From assembly GCA_002720055.1 (NCBI GenBank), contig PBGH01000006.1:1-34550 (forward strand): a stretch of 34,550 nt of DNA, written 5' to 3'. Numbering within the stretch: the first letter of the stretch is position 1; each line of letters opens with the position of its first letter. The translations under genes and the position numbers were made by a program. The DNA is from Methanobacteriota archaeon (GTDB lineage Archaea > Thermoplasmatota > Poseidoniia > Poseidoniales > Thalassarchaeaceae). The notes under the pieces were generated by a model. It made no database searches, was not told the origin of the DNA, and was given only the letters and a program-made list of their open reading frames with translations. Of this stretch, positions 32,711 to 34,550 are shown one piece after another.

Positions 32711-33724
32711 ATGATTGAGGCTTCGGGGACGTACTTAAAGAAGGGAGATTTAAACCGTGGAGTTGGGCTTTGCTTTATTTTGGGAATAATGGCTTATCTG
32801 ATAGATGGTTGGCTACAATCTAGTGATTTATTCAGTTTAGGTTCGGGGACACTAGCATTCATTCTTGGCGGGGTTTGTGCTCAATTGTTTACGGGAATCC
32901 AAAGTGGTGGTGATTGGGTCATAAAGAAAATACTGCCAATCACAATAATTTGCTTGGGCTTCGGACTAGATCTAAGTTTACTTTTTGGTGATGGAGGGGC
33001 TAAAATAGGTCTAATGATTGGGATTACGTCCGCATTTTTTTGCCTTGTTTCTAGTGTTCTAATCGGAAGGTTCCTCGGGATTACAACTGAGTTGTCATTG
33101 GCTGTAGGTTGTGGAGGAGCAATATGTGGCAATAGCGCTGTTGTCTCCGTTTCCTCCCCTCTGAGAATCAGACAGGACTTTCTCGCTATTATTTTCGCAA
33201 CTATTAACATTCTCGGAGTAATCACATTCATCGCCATACCAATATTTTCCACAATGCTAGGATTGGAAGAAGCGAGTGCCGGAATCTGGGCCGGGTCAAC
33301 AATCCACGCTGTCCCACAAGCGATTTCGGCCGGGGAAGCAATTGGGGGCGAGGGAATGATCATGGCAACTACAGTTAAGCTCTCAAGAGTTGGATTGCTC
33401 GTCTTAGTAATCCCGTTATGTGCCGTAATTGGAGGTAGTTCCGCAAGAAGCGATTACTGGAAAAATCCTCTATCTAAAATCCCGTACTTCCTGCCTGGAT
33501 TCATTTTCGCGGCGATTCTTGCGACGTGGTTAATGCCAGAGGAATATTCAGAACAATTGTCCAATCTTGCTAAGTTCAGTTTGGCACCAATAATGGCCTC
33601 CATTGGATTTTTTCTCTCTATGGATGGGATAGGAAAGGAAGGTGCCAGAATATTCGCGATAGGGGCCATCTCATCAGCAGGAATGATTTTCTTCAGTCTT
33701 ATCTCCATATACATGTTCGTCTGA
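32711..33724 (+). CDS. YeiH/UPF0324-family membrane transporter
   Basis: A multi-pass membrane protein of 337 aa with about 9-10 hydrophobic segments. The diagnostic core is AVGCGGAICGNSAVVSVSSPL, then the segment GIWAGSTIHAVPQAISAGEAIG and ATTVKLSRVGLLVLVIPL, all matching the UPF0324 (YeiH) family, described as putative sulfate or sulfonate exporters. The substrate is not known for archaeal members. ATG 32711 is preceded by GAGGCGAG. It comes 15 nt after the TraB-like gene and probably ends the folP transcript. Confidence 0.87.
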   Translation: MIEASGTYLKKGDLNRGVGLCFILGIMAYLIDGWLQSSDLFSLGSGTLAFILGGVCAQLFTGIQSGGDWVIKKILPITIICLGFGLDLSLLFGDGGAKIGLMIGITSAFFCLVSSVLIGRFLGITTELSLAVGCGGAICGNSAVVSVSSPLRIRQDFLAIIFATINILGVITFIAIPIFSTMLGLEEASAGIWAGSTIHAVPQAISAGEAIGGEGMIMATTVKLSRVGLLVLVIPLCAVIGGSSARSDYWKNPLSKIPYFLPGFIFAAILATWLMPEEYSEQLSNLAKFSLAPIMASIGFFLSMDGIGKEGARIFAIGAISSAGMIFFSLISIYMFV

Positions 33725-33770
33725 CAGGAGCCATTATGAGATTTATTTTAATCAGTAGTTATGCCAAATA

Positions 33771-34001
33771 TCATACTACTGGCATTTCTTCCGTGACTCC
33801 CCACTCAACGGCTTCCCAAGCCCTCTCATGGAAGTAATAGAATCCCATCTTCAATGGGAATTCGATCACGATGAACCACCCAGCCGTTTCTATCTCCCCT
33901 GTCAGGAGTCCAGCAACTGCTGCCCCTGTTAATGTTGCAATAATCCTCCAAGCAAATGTCTTTGCAAGGACGCGTTCTTTAGTATACATTCCCATCGCCA
34001 T
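33771..34001 (-). CDS. DUF2061 small membrane protein, single domain
   Basis: A 76-aa protein with the DUF2061 pattern: a basic start KERVLAKTFAWRIIATLTGA, two hydrophobic stretches separated by a short acidic loop (LLTGEIETAGWFIVIEFPL), and the signature YYFHERAWEAVEWG. It is a small inner-membrane protein of unknown function. Starts at Met1, Met3 or Met5 are all possible; the A/T-rich stretch at 34024-34035 lies about 28 nt before ATG 34001. It is followed upstream by a second, repeated DUF2061 gene on the same strand. Confidence 0.8.
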   Translation of the reverse strand: MAMGMYTKERVLAKTFAWRIIATLTGAAVAGLLTGEIETAGWFIVIEFPLKMGFYYFHERAWEAVEWGVTEEMPVV

Positions 34002-34116
34002 AGAACGTCGGTCTGGTCAATGAGCAAATAACATGCACGGTATTGGTTATGTAGCGAATTGCGATTAATAGGGGTTTTAGATTACGCCGGATGCGCAATC
34101 GTACATAGGACTCGTC

Positions 34117-34550
34117 TCAATGCATCGGGCTCGTGTCTGGGGCATCAGGATCGTCTAGACCCCAGTCTGTTGAGCTCCATGCCCTTTCATGGAAGTAGTA
34201 GAGAATCATCTTGGTGAAGACTTCAATTATACCTATTGACAAGCCCTCAGTCCAGCTCCCAGTGATAAGTCTAGAGATGATTATCGTATCGGTAGTCGCG
34301 ACCCCCCTCCAGAGGAATGTCTTCGCGACGCTACGCTTTCTATTTGCGTGACCTGAGGTCGGCGAATTCTCCTCTTGTTCATCGTTTTCCTCAAGGCCCC
34401 AATCAGATACGCTCCAGGCCCTCTCGTGGAAGTAGTAGAGCATCATCTTGGTGAAGACTTCGATAATCCCAATTGCTAGTCCTTCGGTCCAGCTCCCAGT
34501 GATTAATCTAGAGATAATTATCGTATCGGTTGTTGCGATTCCGCGCCAAA
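34117..34550 (-). CDS. Tandem DUF2061 membrane protein (partial, 5' end off right edge)
   Basis: The frame is open from the right edge (first full codon TGG) to the stop at 34117, so the N-terminus lies outside the window. At least two DUF2061 units are present: one at the edge (WRGIATTDTIIISRLITGSW ... YYFHERAWSVSDWGL) and one complete unit (KRSVAKTFLWRGVATT ... YYFHERAWSSTDWGL). They are joined by an acidic linker EENDEQEENSPTSG. The repeat period is 79 codons. The C-terminus ends DDPDAPDTSPMH. With the neighbouring gene this makes at least three DUF2061 domains within about 800 bp. Function is unknown. Confidence 0.82.
   Translation of the reverse strand, partial: WRGIATTDTIIISRLITGSWTEGLAIGIIEVFTKMMLYYFHERAWSVSDWGLEENDEQEENSPTSGHANRKRSVAKTFLWRGVATTDTIIISRLITGSWTEGLSIGIIEVFTKMILYYFHERAWSSTDWGLDDPDAPDTSPMH
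34181..34550 (+). repeat. In-frame direct repeat, 237-bp period
   Basis: Positions 34181-34310 align without gaps to 34418-34547, offset 237. By eye I count about 22 differences in 130 positions (roughly 83% identity), many of them at third codon positions. The repeat encodes the DUF2061 unit, so it is an internal gene duplication kept under selection for protein sequence. Further copies may lie beyond the right edge. Confidence 0.8.

Noticed and set aside
1..34550. CRISPR arrays, insertion sequences, prophage genes, toxin-antitoxin or other defence genes
   Set aside because: No repeat-spacer pattern, transposase, integrase or phage structural gene was seen; the only repeat found is the in-gene DUF2061 duplication.

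Overview
The window looks like a chromosomal segment of a marine, Thermoplasmata-related archaeon, most likely Marine Group II/III (Candidatus Poseidoniia or a relative). The archaeal markers are direct: release factor aRF1 with NIKS and GGQ motifs, aIF2-beta, class I lysyl-tRNA synthetase, archaeal-type UMP kinase, tRNA 2'-O-methylase Trm56, a NOG1-type GTPase and a GfcR-type phosphoribosyltransferase regulator. Around them sit metabolic genes of bacterial type: a branched-chain 2-oxoacid dehydrogenase with LipA/LipB, CarAB, and folate genes. The lineage below Archaea is an inference from this mix and from a membrane peptidase with a SAP domain. Many first genes of transcription units have a TATA-like box 22-28 nt before the start codon, which suggests leaderless mRNAs. 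Genes inside operons often have GGAGG or GGTGA ribosome sites and 1-4 nt overlaps.

Layout. Positions 1-298 hold the N-terminus of a secreted protein (minus strand). tRNA-Leu(UAA) follows at 440-525, directly abutting the end of a folB and pteridine-reductase-like pair (minus, 526-1703). Positions 1772-10333 form one tightly packed plus-strand operon: lipA, the E1-alpha, E1-beta, E2 and E3 subunits of a branched-chain 2-oxoacid dehydrogenase, lipB, a class V aminotransferase and a UbiX-type flavin prenyltransferase. Next come a SAP-TM-M28 peptidase (plus), and a minus-strand block of peroxiredoxin, argS and aRF1. Divergent from aRF1 run pyrH, a DUF2116-like zinc-ribbon membrane protein, an unknown membrane protein and a 38-aa zinc ribbon. 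The NOG1-like GTPase (minus) faces an unknown gene, a pterin carbinolamine dehydratase, a nitroreductase and an MDR oxidoreductase. Then aIF2-beta (minus), dut, gfcR, lysS and an NTF2-like protein.

The right part has carB-carA and, upstream on the same strand, trm56 with a membrane protein (24671-30642, minus). Divergent from these are folP, a TraB-family membrane protein and a YeiH-like transporter. The window ends in two minus-strand DUF2061 genes, the second carrying tandem repeats and running off the right edge.

How the genes work together. LipA and LipB would build and attach lipoyl groups on the E2 encoded between them, so the operon carries both the enzyme complex and its cofactor machinery. 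FolB, the FolM/PTR1-like reductase, FolP and the carbinolamine dehydratase point to pterin/folate metabolism in two or three places. CarAB, PyrH, Dut and GfcR concern pyrimidine and nucleotide supply. The rest is mainly translation and RNA modification. No gene-free stretch exceeds 300 bases; the longest, 299-439, holds only a likely promoter for the left-edge gene. I see no CRISPR array, insertion sequence, prophage or defence island. The most unusual items are the lipoylation operon in an archaeon, the SAP-TM-M28 fusion, the tandem DUF2061 gene, and a TATA element placed exactly midway between two divergent starts at 30642 and 30697.
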